Assembly (NCBI RefSeq): GCF_900129615.1
Contig: NZ_FQWI01000003.1
Span: forward strand, 62,001-126,000
DNA from: Pectobacterium carotovorum
Lineage (GTDB): Bacteria > Pseudomonadota > Gammaproteobacteria > Enterobacterales > Enterobacteriaceae
DNA length: 64,000 nucleotides
Direction of reading: 5' to 3'
In this document: piece by piece, positions 46,758 to 55,194 of the stretch
Position numbering within the stretch: the stretch's first letter is position 1
Layout: every line of letters begins with the position of its first letter
The notes under the pieces: generated by a model
The model's database searches: none
Told to the model about the DNA's origin: nothing
What the model saw: only the letters and a program-made list of their open reading frames with translations
Position numbers and translations under genes: made by a program

Positions 46758-47330
46758 TCACAACACGCGTTGTATGAAATCATCAATATCTTCAGTTGCT
46801 TGCTGAAATTCAGCAGGCGTAGGGTTAATAATCAGATGGTCAGAGTAGCCGTTTAACAGCGCGCCTAGCTGGCGGGAAACGCGCTGGGTATCGGTATTTT
46901 TGAAGGCACCGGACGCGATGCCCGATGCAATAATCTCTTCCAGTAAGGCAAACCATTTCTCTGTCATCACATGGGCGAGTTCTGCGTAGGCGCTATTGTG
47001 AACGGCCAACTGCCATAGCGATCCATAAAGATTCCAGATGACGTCGGTGGTATCCGGTAGGTAATTCTTCACCAGCGCATGCAGTTTTTCTTTCGGCGTC
47101 AACGTGGCGATTTCTGCCGCGACGTCTTCCAAATCTGCCTGCATGAATGCCGTTAGCGCCTCAATCGATAGCGTTTGCCAGTCAGGGAAGTAGTGATAAA
47201 GATGGCTGCGCGAGATACCAACGTGTTCCGCCAGTTCGCGCGTTGTGACTTTCTCTATACCTTTCTCAATAAACAGCTCGATTGCGCCATCAAGGATTTT
47301 GTCTTTTAGCGCTGTCGTTGTCTCTTTCAT
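46758..47330 (-). CDS. TetR-family repressor
   Basis: 190 residues from ATG 47330. N-terminal helix-turn-helix: LFIEKGIEKVTTRELAEHVG and SRSHLYHYFPDWQTL. The C-terminal ligand domain shows no recognisable specificity. It is divergent from a membrane-protein gene; two palindromes lie in the shared promoter region. Confidence 0.87.
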   Translation of the reverse strand: MKETTTALKDKILDGAIELFIEKGIEKVTTRELAEHVGISRSHLYHYFPDWQTLSIEALTAFMQADLEDVAAEIATLTPKEKLHALVKNYLPDTTDVIWNLYGSLWQLAVHNSAYAELAHVMTEKWFALLEEIIASGIASGAFKNTDTQRVSRQLGALLNGYSDHLIINPTPAEFQQATEDIDDFIQRVL

Positions 47331-47349
47331 TACTGTCCCCGCGTTGACT

Positions 47350-47398
47350 TTGAGCAAGTGCTCAAATACAATTTTTTACTCTTGAGCAACCGCTCAAG
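47350..47398. promoter_or_regulatory. Paired operator palindromes between TetR and ABC membrane gene
   Basis: TTGAGCA-AG-TGCTCAA (47350-47365) and CTTGAGC-AACC-GCTCAAG (47381-47398). Both share the arms TTGAGC/GCTCAA; centres are 32 bases apart, three helical turns, consistent with two repressor dimers on one face. The second lies against a TATAAC sequence that could be the -10 of the rightward gene. Confidence 0.85.
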
Positions 47399-47423
47399 TA
47401 TAACTCTGTTAAATACGATTCTC

Positions 47424-48317
47424 ATGCAAACCCATAATATCAGCGAACCGGTCAAGGTTTCGCATAGTGCCGCTGTCACCCTTAAAAAACTCGGAAAGCT
47501 GCATGGCAAAAAACTGATTCTCACCCTGCTACTGGTGGTGGCGGAGAATGTGACTTATCTGCTTTATCCCCTGATGGCGGGCTTCGCCATTAACGCGATT
47601 CTGAATAGCCAACCTTGGCACGCGGTGCTGTATGCGCTGATGGTGTTTATTATGTGGGCGATTGGCGCGGCGCGGCGCAGCGTGGATACCCGCACGTTCG
47701 CCCGTATTTATGCTGCGCTGGCTGTACCGGTGATTCTGGCGCAGAGAAAAGAAAACCATAACCACTCAACCATTGCGGCGCGCGTGGCGCTCTCACGCGA
47801 GTTCGTGGATTTTTTTGAAATCCACCTTCCGGTACTGATCACGTCGCTGGCGTCGATCATCGGTGCGGCCGTGATGTTGCTGGTGATTGAGTCCTGGGCG
47901 GGCGTGGCCTGCATCGTCATTCTGCTGTTTTTTGCGTTGTTCCTGCCAAGCTACACGCGAAAGAATGAAGCCTTGTTTGGCAAATTAAATAACCGTCTGG
48001 AAAAAGAGGTTGGCTTTGTCAGCAGCGCGACCGCGGCTTCATTGACCAAGCATTACCATGTGCTGGCTGGGCTGCGCATTCGCCTGTCGGATCGTGAGGC
48101 GCTGGGCTATCTGGCTATTGGTGCCGCCGCCGCCGTCCTGTTTTCACTGACGATTGTGTATATGACGCTTAATGGCGGAACCAATGCGGGGCATATCTAT
48201 TCGGTGATGACCTACATGTGGATGTTTGCCATGAGTCTGGACGACGCGCCCGGCCTGTTAGAAAAATACTCGCAGCTAAAAGATATCGGTAAGCGCGTGG
48301 ATACGGGCGTGGTGTAA
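47424..48317 (+). CDS. ABC transporter six-transmembrane domain protein without ATPase
   Basis: 297 residues from ATG 47424, downstream of the operators; a frame starting at 47358 would run through them. Hydrophobic helices near 30-60, 65-90, 140-190 and 240-280. LYPLMAGFAINAIL and RRSVDTRTFARIYAALAVPV fit the ABC_membrane_3 family. No nucleotide-binding domain is fused or adjacent, so it may partner a subunit encoded elsewhere or act alone. Controlled by the divergent TetR. Confidence 0.78.
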   Translation: MQTHNISEPVKVSHSAAVTLKKLGKLHGKKLILTLLLVVAENVTYLLYPLMAGFAINAILNSQPWHAVLYALMVFIMWAIGAARRSVDTRTFARIYAALAVPVILAQRKENHNHSTIAARVALSREFVDFFEIHLPVLITSLASIIGAAVMLLVIESWAGVACIVILLFFALFLPSYTRKNEALFGKLNNRLEKEVGFVSSATAASLTKHYHVLAGLRIRLSDREALGYLAIGAAAAVLFSLTIVYMTLNGGTNAGHIYSVMTYMWMFAMSLDDAPGLLEKYSQLKDIGKRVDTGVV

Positions 48318-48352
48318 GAGAAGCGCGGGGCGATGAAGTTCCCCCGTTGAAT

Positions 48353-48380
48353 AGAAACCCAGCGATATAGCTGGGTTTCT
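48353..48380. terminator. Bidirectional terminator
   Basis: AGAAACCCAGC-GATATA-GCTGGGTTTCT, a perfect 11-bp stem between the convergent ABC-domain and cueP genes. Confidence 0.9.
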
Positions 48381-48406
48381 GAATCCGTGTTCGCGACGGC
48401 TTTCTT

Positions 48407-48961
48407 CTACGCCTCTTTCAATGGCAATGTCGTCATGCAGGTCTGACTGTCGTCATAGGTTGCAAACGGTGAGCTTGCCACACGACCCTGATAGGTGACG
48501 TTAATCGTTCCTTCAATATTGCGCGGTAACCATACGCCGACAAAGCCGTTCTGGTGGCTGTTTAGGGTTTTTTGCACGATAACGTTACCGGTTTTATCCG
48601 TGATTTTTACGTCAAACGCGGTATTGGCGAGCTCGCCCTGACACCCAGATAAACTGTGGTTAAAGCAGGGATGGGTTTGCTGAATATAAGGGGCGAATGA
48701 AAGATAGAATTTATTTCCCAGCGGATAGCTATACTGCTGCTGCCTATCGGATAATTTCAGTTCTTTGCTGGTAATCGACGCGCTGTAGGGCAACGGTCTT
48801 GCCTGCGGCGATTGATCGATCGTATCGACGATCTGCTCGACGCTTTTCCCCGCCAGCCCTTGTTTAGCCAGAAACGCGTTGGCGTCAGTCGCTGCGGCGA
48901 AAATTGGCCCACTCAACGTCAGCGCGAGCAGTGCCGCCATCATCTTTATCTTCATCATCAT
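48407..48961 (-). CDS. cueP: CueP periplasmic copper-binding protein
   Basis: 184 residues. Signal peptide ends FAAA near residue 22. FLAKQGLAGKSVEQIVDTID is the CueP opening; the cysteine pattern C-x7-C in CFNHSLSGCQ and the late TCMTTLPL match the copper ligands of Salmonella CueP. It binds copper in the periplasm and, in Salmonella, helps supply SodCII. A CueR-type promoter lies just upstream. Confidence 0.9.
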   Translation of the reverse strand: MMMKIKMMAALLALTLSGPIFAAATDANAFLAKQGLAGKSVEQIVDTIDQSPQARPLPYSASITSKELKLSDRQQQYSYPLGNKFYLSFAPYIQQTHPCFNHSLSGCQGELANTAFDVKITDKTGNVIVQKTLNSHQNGFVGVWLPRNIEGTINVTYQGRVASSPFATYDDSQTCMTTLPLKEA

Positions 48962-49009
48962 TTCCCCTCAATAGAGTCATTAGCTTGGAATCACAACTTA
49001 TGACGTTAC

Positions 49010-49030
49010 ACCTTCCCCCTACGGGAAGGT
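49010..49030 (-). promoter_or_regulatory. CueR-type copper-responsive promoter of cueP
   Basis: The dyad ACCTTCC ... GGAAGGT with a 7-base centre equals the CueR sites of copA and cueO. On the leftward strand TTGACC (-35, 49034-49029) and TAACGT (-10) are separated by 19 bases, the over-long spacer that MerR-family activators correct by twisting DNA. Confidence 0.9.
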
Positions 49031-49173
49031 CAAAAGGTGGGAAGTATAGAAAGGTAAATTAATGCATTTACTGATTTTTTATTGATTTTGGTCAATTTTA
49101 AATCAGAGTAAATGGCGGTGATATCAGCGCCATTATTGATATGGCTCATGAGTCAGGTGTTCTTAAGTCTCGT

Positions 49174-49575
49174 TTACTGACCTGACCAGTAAAACTCTAT
49201 GCGGATCCCGCTTGGCTCATAGCACATCATATGCATTGCCGGGCCACCGCTAACCAAAGCGGGCATGAATTCAATGTTGATGTTATGCGCTGATAATTTC
49301 TCAGCGATCTCAAACAGCGTCGCTTTGCTATCAACCTTAATGGCAAGATGATGCAAGCCGACATGACTTTTTCGATCAAACTGAACCGGCTCGCTGGTTT
49401 GTGCCTGCCAAAGTGTGAGCATTATCGTTCCATCGCTGACAAAAATGGCGGGATAATCCTCTTTTCGTTTTACCTCTTTCCAGCCCAGAAGCGTGGTAAA
49501 AAAGTGCGCGCTTTCTTCCAATGCTGATACCGTCAGACCAATATGGTGAACGCCTTGTGTGAGTGGTGAGTTCAT
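49174..49575 (-). CDS. VOC-family (glyoxalase/bleomycin resistance-like) protein
   Basis: 133 residues from ATG 49575 with GAGGAAG upstream. A pair of beta-alpha-beta-beta-beta modules: GVHHIGLTVSALEESAHFFT and VGLHHLAIKVDSKATLFEIA; metal ligands likely from the two HH motifs and the glutamate in IRIEFYW. The substrate is unknown. It follows the TetR gene by 57 bases and probably shares its transcript. Confidence 0.82.
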   Translation of the reverse strand: MNSPLTQGVHHIGLTVSALEESAHFFTTLLGWKEVKRKEDYPAIFVSDGTIMLTLWQAQTSEPVQFDRKSHVGLHHLAIKVDSKATLFEIAEKLSAHNINIEFMPALVSGGPAMHMMCYEPSGIRIEFYWSGQ

Positions 49576-49632
49576 GGTTACTTCCTCAATGAGAGATAAA
49601 GTCAATGGTGGCTGCTTGTTCGTCGGTTTGCG

Positions 49633-50214
49633 TTACTGGTGTGTGATAGGCACCGGGTTATTACTGATAAGGGGGGGAAAAGCTAACCGTCTGGCGTGCT
49701 GGCGATAAACATCCTCGCCGCTGGTTAGGCCAATAAATTCCGCTCTCACGATCATCCCTTCAATAAACGTCATGATAGCTTCGATTTTGTCTTCTTTTTC
49801 TGATTCTTCGGCGGTGAATATCGATAGCAAGAATGACTTGATCCAGGTTTTATGGCGCAGAGCCAGAGCCGTAATGGCTTCGTCTTGCCCTTTAAACTCA
49901 GCCAGCGCATGCATGAACATGCACCCCTTAAAGTTCACGCTTCGGAACCAGGAAAAATGCCAGTCCATCACGGCATCCAGACGACTTTCCGCGTCGTTAG
50001 CGCCAGATATCACGCTGGCTAACCCTTCCTCAAAGCGCGTATGTCGGCGAGCCAGCACGGCTTCAATCAACTTATTTTTTGAGCCGAAATGGCGATACAT
50101 GGAGGTTTTAGAGACCCCGGCTTTATCTCTAATTAAATCAACGCCAACGGCGGTATAGCCAAATTCATTAAACAGCGCTTCGGCGATATCTAAAATGTGC
50201 TCTCTCTTGCTCAT
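49633..50214 (-). CDS. TetR-family repressor
   Basis: 193 residues from ATG 50214 (ATG 50226 also possible). Helix-turn-helix: LFNEFGYTAVGVDLIRDKAG and VSKTSMYRHFGSKNKLIEAV. Resembles the group that controls genes for detoxifying small molecules. Divergent from the HPP gene across a region with two palindromes. Confidence 0.87.
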   Translation of the reverse strand: MSKREHILDIAEALFNEFGYTAVGVDLIRDKAGVSKTSMYRHFGSKNKLIEAVLARRHTRFEEGLASVISGANDAESRLDAVMDWHFSWFRSVNFKGCMFMHALAEFKGQDEAITALALRHKTWIKSFLLSIFTAEESEKEDKIEAIMTFIEGMIVRAEFIGLTSGEDVYRQHARRLAFPPLISNNPVPITHQ

Positions 50215-50260
50215 GATCTCTTTCATCGTTTTTCTTCATCAATGATGGGTTGTTTTTACA

Positions 50261-50303
50261 TGTGCAGATCTGTACTCTTCATCTGAGTGTACAGATCTGT
50301 ACA
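50261..50303. promoter_or_regulatory. Operators between TetR and HPP gene
   Basis: TGTACAGATCTGTACA at 50288-50303 is a perfect 16-base palindrome; TGTGCAGATCTGTACT at 50261-50276 is the same core with two mismatches. Centres are 27 bases apart. Probably bound by the adjacent TetR protein and shared by both divergent promoters. Confidence 0.85.
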
Positions 50304-50357
50304 TTCAATGTAGCACAGCAATTTCATAACACGCATGTTTTTTATCAGGGGATGGTC

Positions 50358-50891
50358 ATGAAGAGACTCAGAGGGGGCGGTGCTTTGCCTCCAAAGCCAA
50401 CATTTATCCAATTAATGAAAGGGTTAGTTGGTGGGAGCATAGGGATTCTTATCCTAAGCTATTTGGGACAGTCCAGCGGCGTACCTTGGTTAATGGCACC
50501 CTTCGGGGCAACGTGCGTCATTTTATTTGCTGCGTCAGCGTCGCCATTCGCACAGCCAAGGAACGTCATTGGAGGGCACTTCATTACGTCAGGCGTAGGT
50601 CTGATCGCCTTATATGGATTCGGCGACACTCTCGTTGTGTTGTCACTGTCTGTTGGCGTAGCGATCATGCTGATGCAATATTTTCGCGCGGTTCACCCAC
50701 CAGCAGGTGCCAACCCGCTAGTCATCATTCTGGCAGGGAAAAGCGCCGTGGGGTTTGAGTTCTTAGTCACACCCGTTTTATTGGGGAGCATTGTGCTGGT
50801 GGCGATCGCCGCCGTGATCAATAACTATGCCGAGGAAAATCACTGGCCTACATATTGGCACGGTATTGGACAGCGTAAGCGCCAGCCCTGA
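50358..50891 (+). CDS. HPP-family membrane protein
   Basis: 177 residues from ATG 50358 (GGGG upstream). Four hydrophobic helices and the family signature HPPAGANPLVIIL near residue 115. Members have been linked to nitrite transport in plastids of cyanobacterial origin; function in bacteria is largely open. Under the divergent TetR. Confidence 0.82.
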   Translation: MKRLRGGGALPPKPTFIQLMKGLVGGSIGILILSYLGQSSGVPWLMAPFGATCVILFAASASPFAQPRNVIGGHFITSGVGLIALYGFGDTLVVLSLSVGVAIMLMQYFRAVHPPAGANPLVIILAGKSAVGFEFLVTPVLLGSIVLVAIAAVINNYAEENHWPTYWHGIGQRKRQP

Positions 50892-51035
50892 GGTGGCCTG
50901 ACTCAGGGATGAGTAGGCGTTTTTGAGAATGAATGGATAGCTATTGTTATAAAAATAATAAACGTTCTTGATGTTTTTTTCGTAACCCGGTCTGACGACA
51001 CCTTCCTGGAAACGTAGAGAATATTAATTAAAATA

Positions 51036-51062
51036 TTATCGCCAGTACGATACTGGCGATAA
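51036..51062. terminator. Bidirectional terminator
   Basis: TTATCGCCAGTA-CGA-TACTGGCGATAA: perfect 12-bp arms between the convergent HPP gene and the unrecognised gene at 51096, with A/T on both sides. Confidence 0.85.
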
Positions 51063-51095
51063 TCGCTATTATTATTAAATTATTTTGGTGTTTTG

Positions 51096-51662
51096 CTAGC
51101 TATAATTATTTACATTAGCGATTGCCGTATCTAAGGGAATTACCTTGTATTTCCAGTATGTTATTTTTTGGGCTTTAGGCTTGCCAGTTGGACCAAAATA
51201 TTCTTTCCATGCGGTATCGCTCGTCAATAGATCTGAAAACATCTTGCTTAGATCGCTTTTTGTCCATATTTTTTTGTAACCCTTAGCGCCCGAAGGTGCT
51301 GGTGCGGTATATTTTACATATTTTTCAACGGAATATTCATTTTCATACGCCATAAAGACGGTATAGACGGGCTCTTGCGATATTCTGTCTTGATACCAGG
51401 GAATGACGACGAAGTGGTGCACGGTCGGCCCAACAAGGAAATGCCACACTGAGGTCTTTGAATCGGTACAGGGGAAGTCTAGGGCAATATTAATTTTTTT
51501 CTGCATGTCTTTGTTATTTTCAATCACATTGCCACCGCCTGAGTCATCCTGCGTCTTGCCATAAACAGCACAACTCATTGTTGTGGAAACTCCGGTACAA
51601 TGATCGACTTCCATAAGCTTAGTATTAGCAACTATCGCATTTATTAGTGCATCATTAGGCAT
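51096..51662 (-). CDS. Unrecognised protein
   Basis: 188 residues from ATG 51662, eight bases after AAGGA; a longer frame from 51713 has no such site. I do not recognise it. It has no signal peptide or membrane helix, four cysteines (two near the start: CTGVSTTMSC), aromatic-rich beta-like stretches HFLVGPTVHHFVVIPWYQD and PVYTVFMAYENEYSVEKYVK, and a basic C-terminal half. It is AT-rich relative to its neighbours and stands alone between HPP and TetR genes. A transferred gene of unknown role fits best. Confidence 0.75.
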   Translation of the reverse strand: MPNDALINAIVANTKLMEVDHCTGVSTTMSCAVYGKTQDDSGGGNVIENNKDMQKKINIALDFPCTDSKTSVWHFLVGPTVHHFVVIPWYQDRISQEPVYTVFMAYENEYSVEKYVKYTAPAPSGAKGYKKIWTKSDLSKMFSDLLTSDTAWKEYFGPTGKPKAQKITYWKYKVIPLDTAIANVNNYS

Positions 51663-51939
51663 ACGAACATTCCTTATATCTTGAGGTATATAATAGTTGG
51701 TGTATAAAATCATATTCGTGCTGAGAAATTGAAAATCACAATGGCCCGCTTAAAAAAACATAGAACTGGTACTCTGGTTTGTAAATTATTAAAAGGGACT
51801 AGGGGAAATAGCGGAGGGAATGGTGTGATTTATCGGCACAGCTCAATAAGCTTTGCTGAATCATTCTGAGAACGGGGTGGTAAAGTGGTCAGGATGGCAT
51901 GCTGACCCTTTACGGCTATCTCTAATGGGGCTGGTAAAT

Positions 51940-52539
51940 TTAGTGTCCCGCGCTACACCGTTGCACCATAGAAATAATCACGTGGAACAGTTCATCTTTA
52001 GCCTGCTGTTCCGTAATAATCCCTTTAACGGCGGCATAAGATAATCCTTCGGCGGAACCGAGCATGGCCCGCAGCGCGGCGTCATGAAGTGGCTTACCCG
52101 TACAGAATGGGGCAAAGAGCCCGCGGCATTTCTCCGTGAATGTGGCATCGTACTCCTGCCTGATTTGTTCAAGCTCGGGGGTTCCGGTAAGCGCCGCCAT
52201 GACGTTGGGCATTTCGCGGCCCTGAAGCAGTACGCAATCAATATACGAGGTGGCAATCACCGCAGCCAGCTTATCGAGCACGGGCTCAGTGTTACGGATA
52301 ATGTCATCCATAATCGCCGTCTGGCGAGCATCGTATTCCTTATAAAGTGCAGCTAACAGCCCCGAACGGTTAGCAAAGTGATCGTAAACCACCGGTTTTG
52401 TTACACCGGCCTGTTCCGCCAGATGCCCGAGCGTCAGCGCTTCCGTACCTTCTTCCCGAATAATCTGCCAGGCGGCTTTTATCAGCTGTACATAGCGCTC
52501 TTCTCTTGATAGACGCTGTCGAGCCTGTGGTTTGGACAT
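51940..52539 (-). CDS. TetR-family repressor
   Basis: 199 residues from ATG 52539 (AGGATA upstream); the upstream frame would need a TTG start. Helix-turn-helix: EALTLGHLAEQAGVTKPVVY and DHFANRSGLLAALYKEYD. Divergent from the NAD(P)H oxidoreductase gene with a palindrome in between. Confidence 0.88.
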   Translation of the reverse strand: MSKPQARQRLSREERYVQLIKAAWQIIREEGTEALTLGHLAEQAGVTKPVVYDHFANRSGLLAALYKEYDARQTAIMDDIIRNTEPVLDKLAAVIATSYIDCVLLQGREMPNVMAALTGTPELEQIRQEYDATFTEKCRGLFAPFCTGKPLHDAALRAMLGSAEGLSYAAVKGIITEQQAKDELFHVIISMVQRCSAGH

Positions 52540-52579
52540 TGGCAATATTATCCTGTTGACATTCTTATGTACCAAAAGT

Positions 52580-52598
52580 AACCTACCAATGGTAGGTT
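52580..52598. promoter_or_regulatory. TetR operator between regulator and oxidoreductase
   Basis: AACCTACC-AAT-GGTAGGTT, perfect 8-bp arms. It lies between divergent starts at 52539 and 52657. The repeat matches the half-site pattern of TetR proteins that control quinone/nitro reductases. Confidence 0.85.
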
Positions 52599-52656
52599 GC
52601 TGTTAGTATGTAAGACTATCTCTGACTTCGTTTCATGGCAATAGGGAGTACCCGGA

Positions 52657-53244
52657 ATGCATGCATTACTTGTCGTTTCTCATCCTGTTCATACCTCACT
52701 AACGCACAGTGTCGCTACCGCGATTGCGGAAGGGATCGCTGGGGCAAACCCAGAAAATACGTTTGAAATCGCAGATCTTACACAGGAAGGCTTTAACCCG
52801 GTGTTTTCTGTGTCAGATATGGCGGCTTTCCAGTGTACAGGTGCAACACCGCCTGACGTCATTGCTGAGCAATCGCGTATTGATAACGCAGATGCGCTGG
52901 TGCTGGTGTTTCCGATTTACTGGTGGTCCATGCCGGGGTTGTTGAAAGGGTGGATCGACCGCGTGTTTTCAAATGGCTGGGCCTATGAAGAAACCGCCGA
53001 TGGAAATGTGATAAAGAAACTGGGACATTTACCGGTACATCTTGTGGCGCTGGGAGCCGTCAACCAGAAAACATTTGAAAAGCATGGCTATGCGGACGCC
53101 TTTCATACTCAGATCGCACACGGGATTTTTGACTACTGCGGTGCGCCAGTATTGACGTCTGAAATACTGCTGATGCCGGAACTGAAAACGCCAGAGGCGT
53201 ATATCGACGCCGCGCGCCATATTGGTGGGCGCGTTTTCCGGTAA
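52657..53244 (+). CDS. NAD(P)H-dependent quinone oxidoreductase (flavodoxin-like fold)
   Basis: 195 residues. The FMN-binding start is MHALLVVSHPVHTSLTHSVA; the middle has VLVFPIYWWSMPGLLKGWID, characteristic of MdaB/YwrO/NQO-type reductases, and ends in LKTPEAYIDAARHIG. Two-electron reduction of quinones or nitro compounds is the expected reaction. Repressed by the divergent TetR. Confidence 0.87.
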   Translation: MHALLVVSHPVHTSLTHSVATAIAEGIAGANPENTFEIADLTQEGFNPVFSVSDMAAFQCTGATPPDVIAEQSRIDNADALVLVFPIYWWSMPGLLKGWIDRVFSNGWAYEETADGNVIKKLGHLPVHLVALGAVNQKTFEKHGYADAFHTQIAHGIFDYCGAPVLTSEILLMPELKTPEAYIDAARHIGGRVFR

Positions 53245-53477
53245 TCGTTATTTTAAGCCATAGATAACAAATCCTATTTTTAAAATAATAGCGTATTTAA
53301 ATCATGCCGCTTTAACCCCTTATTTCTTCTGGCCGGATGGTAGATGGCTGATTACCGTTCGGCCAAACGGATGATATATTTTTAGCCTCATTTCCGCATA
53401 CTTTGCGTATCGGCATAAATGACGTGCTAGATCGTAAACTCATCCTCGCTATGAAATCAGAGAATAAAGGGAAATAT

Positions 53478-54515
53478 ATGAATTCCGCTGAGCATGTTAG
53501 AAGTATTTCAGAAATCATGATGATGCCTTTGGCCGCAAAAGCATTATGCGTTGCAGCGGAAATAGGGATAGCAGATAAAATAGGGGAGCAGGGGACAACC
53601 ATCGCTGAATTGGCAAAAGAATGTCAGGCGAGTGAAAAGAACATTTTCGATATTATCAAGGTGCTTGAGGTCTTTGGCTTTTTTGAAGTGAAAGATGAAA
53701 ATATTATTAAAAATAATGCACGATCTGCGCTGCTGATGTCGGATAACATCAGCTCAATGAAGCATTTCTGTATGCTGTTCGGCAATGAGTACTATCAGGG
53801 GTTTGATGGACTATTGCATACGAGTCGTACAGGGGAGTCGGGATTTAAGCAGGTCTTTGGGCTGACATTATATGAGCATTTGGCGCACTCCGCATCACGA
53901 GCAGAAATTTATGATCTTGCCATGCGGGATTTATCTCGCCCGGTTGGATATGTGCTGGCGAAAGAATATGCGTCTCTTTTTAAAACGGCTAGCAGCGTTG
54001 TTGATATTGGCGGCGGTAGTGGCGTTATTCTGACTGAGCTTATAAAGCAGTATCATCATTTAACGGGCTGTCTTTTCGACATGACCGGCGTCTGCAACCG
54101 AAGCGAAAAGCGTGTTGCACAGCACTATCCTGAATTGAAAGAAAGAATGGTTTTCACTCCCGGTAGTTTCTTTGAGGCGATTCCTTCTGGTTATAATATC
54201 TATCTGCTTAAAAACATATTGCATAACTGGAACGACGAATTCTGCCTGAAAATATTAAAAGCCATCGCGCAATCAATTGGGCATTCGACGCTATTAATCA
54301 TCGAACCTTTGCTGGAGCATGAGGAAACCTCACCAAGATTATTGATGAATGCGCTTTTTCAATCCGTTATCTGCCAGGATGGCACGCGATACAGAACGTT
54401 GAAAGATATGGAAGATATTCTGACGTTAAGTGGCTTAATCATTGTTGGCAAAAAGAAAATAACTACTGGTCATACGGTTGTTGAAATTAAATTAAACTCT
54501 GTGCCACAGGGGTGA
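53478..54515 (+). CDS. SAM-dependent O-methyltransferase (dimerisation plus Rossmann domains)
   Basis: 345 residues from ATG 53478 (AAAGGGA upstream). An N-terminal winged-helix dimerisation domain (ISEIMMMPLAAKALCVAAEI, KECQASEKNIFDIIKVLEVF) precedes the SAM-binding motif VVDIGGGSGVILTELI near residue 175 and LKNILHNWNDEFCLKILKAI near 250. This is the layout of COMT/hydroxyindole and polyketide O-methyltransferases. AT-rich, alone between other units and unlike its neighbours in composition, so probably acquired. The substrate is unknown. Confidence 0.83.
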   Translation: MNSAEHVRSISEIMMMPLAAKALCVAAEIGIADKIGEQGTTIAELAKECQASEKNIFDIIKVLEVFGFFEVKDENIIKNNARSALLMSDNISSMKHFCMLFGNEYYQGFDGLLHTSRTGESGFKQVFGLTLYEHLAHSASRAEIYDLAMRDLSRPVGYVLAKEYASLFKTASSVVDIGGGSGVILTELIKQYHHLTGCLFDMTGVCNRSEKRVAQHYPELKERMVFTPGSFFEAIPSGYNIYLLKNILHNWNDEFCLKILKAIAQSIGHSTLLIIEPLLEHEETSPRLLMNALFQSVICQDGTRYRTLKDMEDILTLSGLIIVGKKKITTGHTVVEIKLNSVPQG

Positions 54516-54588
54516 ATATTGAAAGTACTCTATTTTCCTACTTTTTGCTCATGCTCTTCTAATGACTACTGTTATTAAAGCCATGTTA

Positions 54589-54616
54589 TTAAAAACAGTA
54601 TTGACACTGTTTTTAA
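54589..54616 (+). terminator. Terminator after the methyltransferase
   Basis: TTAAAAACAGT-ATTGAC-ACTGTTTTTAA, perfect 11-bp arms with a U-rich descending strand, about 75 bases past the stop. Confidence 0.75.
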
Positions 54617-55138
54617 AACCCGTAGATTGGTTACTAACAGCGGTGAAGTTTAAGTCTGCTGTGATGTTAAAGACAGTGAATATGTCTTTAATAATTATTT
54701 TGCGATACAGGTCACGAAATATTTTTGTATGGGAAGTCGGTGTTGAGAAAAATTCATACTCTCACATTGATGATGTTTTAAGGCCACGTAGTCAGTATCG
54801 ACAATCGCAAAAATGGGGTGAAAGCGCGATGATGTAAGGCCATGATTTTGTTTTTATTGATTGCGATTAGATATTGGTTTAGTGATGTGAAAGATATCGC
54901 AACGGAAGTAAGGTCACGCATCAAAGAGTCTATATCGCGATGGGGATGTACTTGTTAACCTGCCTATCTTTGAATGGTGATAAGGTTGGCAGAGTGTTTA
55001 AATCAGTAAATATAGGGAGGTTTAGCTCATTTTAGTACCCGATATTATCTGTTATAAACGTGTACATTTGAAGCAGTACCAATAGTAGTTAAATGTTATT
55101 AAGTCAATGAATGTTAAATCTTAAATCTGCAGTACCTT

Positions 55139-55169
55139 AAAAGCCCTGGCTAACATAGTCGGGGCTTTT
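55139..55169 (-). terminator. Terminator of the hydrolase gene
   Basis: AAAAGCCC / GGGCTTTT stem with an inner partial pair (GGCTA/TAGTC), 26 bases beyond the hydrolase stop, ending in a T-rich strand. Confidence 0.85.
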
Positions 55170-55194
55170 ATCATTTTGAACCGTTGCTATACCG

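Larger units (their letters stand above)
54516..55194. other. Intergenic, three stem-loops, no gene
   Basis: AT-rich. Stem-loops: 54589-54616 (TTAAAAACAGT / ACTGTTTTTAA), 54667-54691 (TTAAAGAC / GTCTTTAA) and 55139-55169. A 91-codon frame at 54562 crosses the first two and has no ribosome binding site; I do not count it as a gene. The middle part, 54840-55130, shows nothing I can name. Confidence 0.6.

Noticed and set aside
54562..54837. 91-codon reading frame after the methyltransferase
   Set aside because: It runs through two stem-loops, has no ribosome binding site and no recognisable protein features.
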